Below are positions 6,551 to 6,578 of a stretch of 6,578 nucleotides of DNA, in pieces (the stretch's first letter is position 1; each line of letters starts with the position of its first letter). This DNA comes from Clostridiales bacterium UBA1446 (GTDB lineage Bacteria > Bacillota > Clostridia > Oscillospirales > Oscillospiraceae), in the NCBI GenBank assembly GCA_002329245.1, contig DCTG01000208.1, positions 3,481 through 10,058 on the forward strand, written 5' to 3'. The position numbers and the translations under genes are program-made. The notes beneath the pieces are model-generated. The model was not told the origin of the DNA, ran no database searches, and worked only from the letters and a program-made list of their open reading frames with translations.

Positions 6551-6578
6551 TGCTGAAGGAATACCATACCATCAAAGA
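6550..6578 (+). CDS. ntpB: V-type ATPase subunit B, 3' partial (first codons only)
   Basis: Only about nine codons are visible, reading MLKEYHTIK. This closely resembles the usual start of V-type ATPase subunit B (M-x-KEY-x-TI-x-x), the regulatory, non-catalytic partner of NtpA in the head. AAGGAGG (6534-6540) lies nine bases before the ATG, and the ATG shares its A with the TGA of ntpA (TGATG), a classic coupled junction that would favour equal A and B synthesis. The operon position directly after ntpA supports the call; the rest of the gene is outside the window. Confidence 0.88.

Overview
The window is a contiguous, same-strand piece of a bacterial V-type (A/V-type) ATPase operon. Eight genes lie head to tail on the + strand: ntpI (5' end cut by the window), two tandem ntpK genes, ntpE, ntpC, ntpG (the central-stalk subunit also called F/AtpF), ntpA, and the first codons of ntpB. 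This matches the Enterococcus hirae order I-K-E-C-G-A-B, except that ntpK is duplicated. The proteins, the purine-rich Shine-Dalgarno sites and the moderately high GC content suggest a Firmicute, most likely a Clostridia member of the Oscillospirales type. That placement is an inference from style, not a database match.

Layout: 1-1508 is the membrane stator ntpI. 1509-1988 and 2058-2537 are two 159-residue rotor-ring genes, separated by a 69-bp spacer. 2604-3290 is the peripheral-stalk gene ntpE. 3387-4385 is ntpC, the rotor-to-stalk adaptor, behind a 96-bp leader that can fold. 4378-4719 is ntpG, overlapping the ntpC stop codon. 4778-6550 is the catalytic subunit ntpA. 6550-6578 is the start of ntpB, overlapping the ntpA stop codon. 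No gap exceeds 100 bp, and no terminator or convincing promoter is visible, so the whole block is probably co-transcribed. The small peripheral-stalk subunit (ntpF in E. hirae) and ntpD would be expected outside the window.

How it works: NtpA with NtpB forms the hexameric ATPase head. NtpG (with NtpD) and NtpC make the central rotor that sits on the NtpK ring. NtpI provides the ion half-channels and carries the conserved arginine. NtpE links NtpI to the head. Both NtpK copies carry the glutamine/threonine/glutamate set that binds Na+ in E. hirae, so a Na+-translocating enzyme is the best prediction; the direction (pump or synthase) cannot be read from sequence.

The window is mostly a well-known machine. 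The points worth a second look are the two diverged but ion-competent rotor genes with different translation signals, the foldable spacers after ntpK and before ntpC, an extra segment in NtpE, and a codon-composition shift inside the second half of ntpA.
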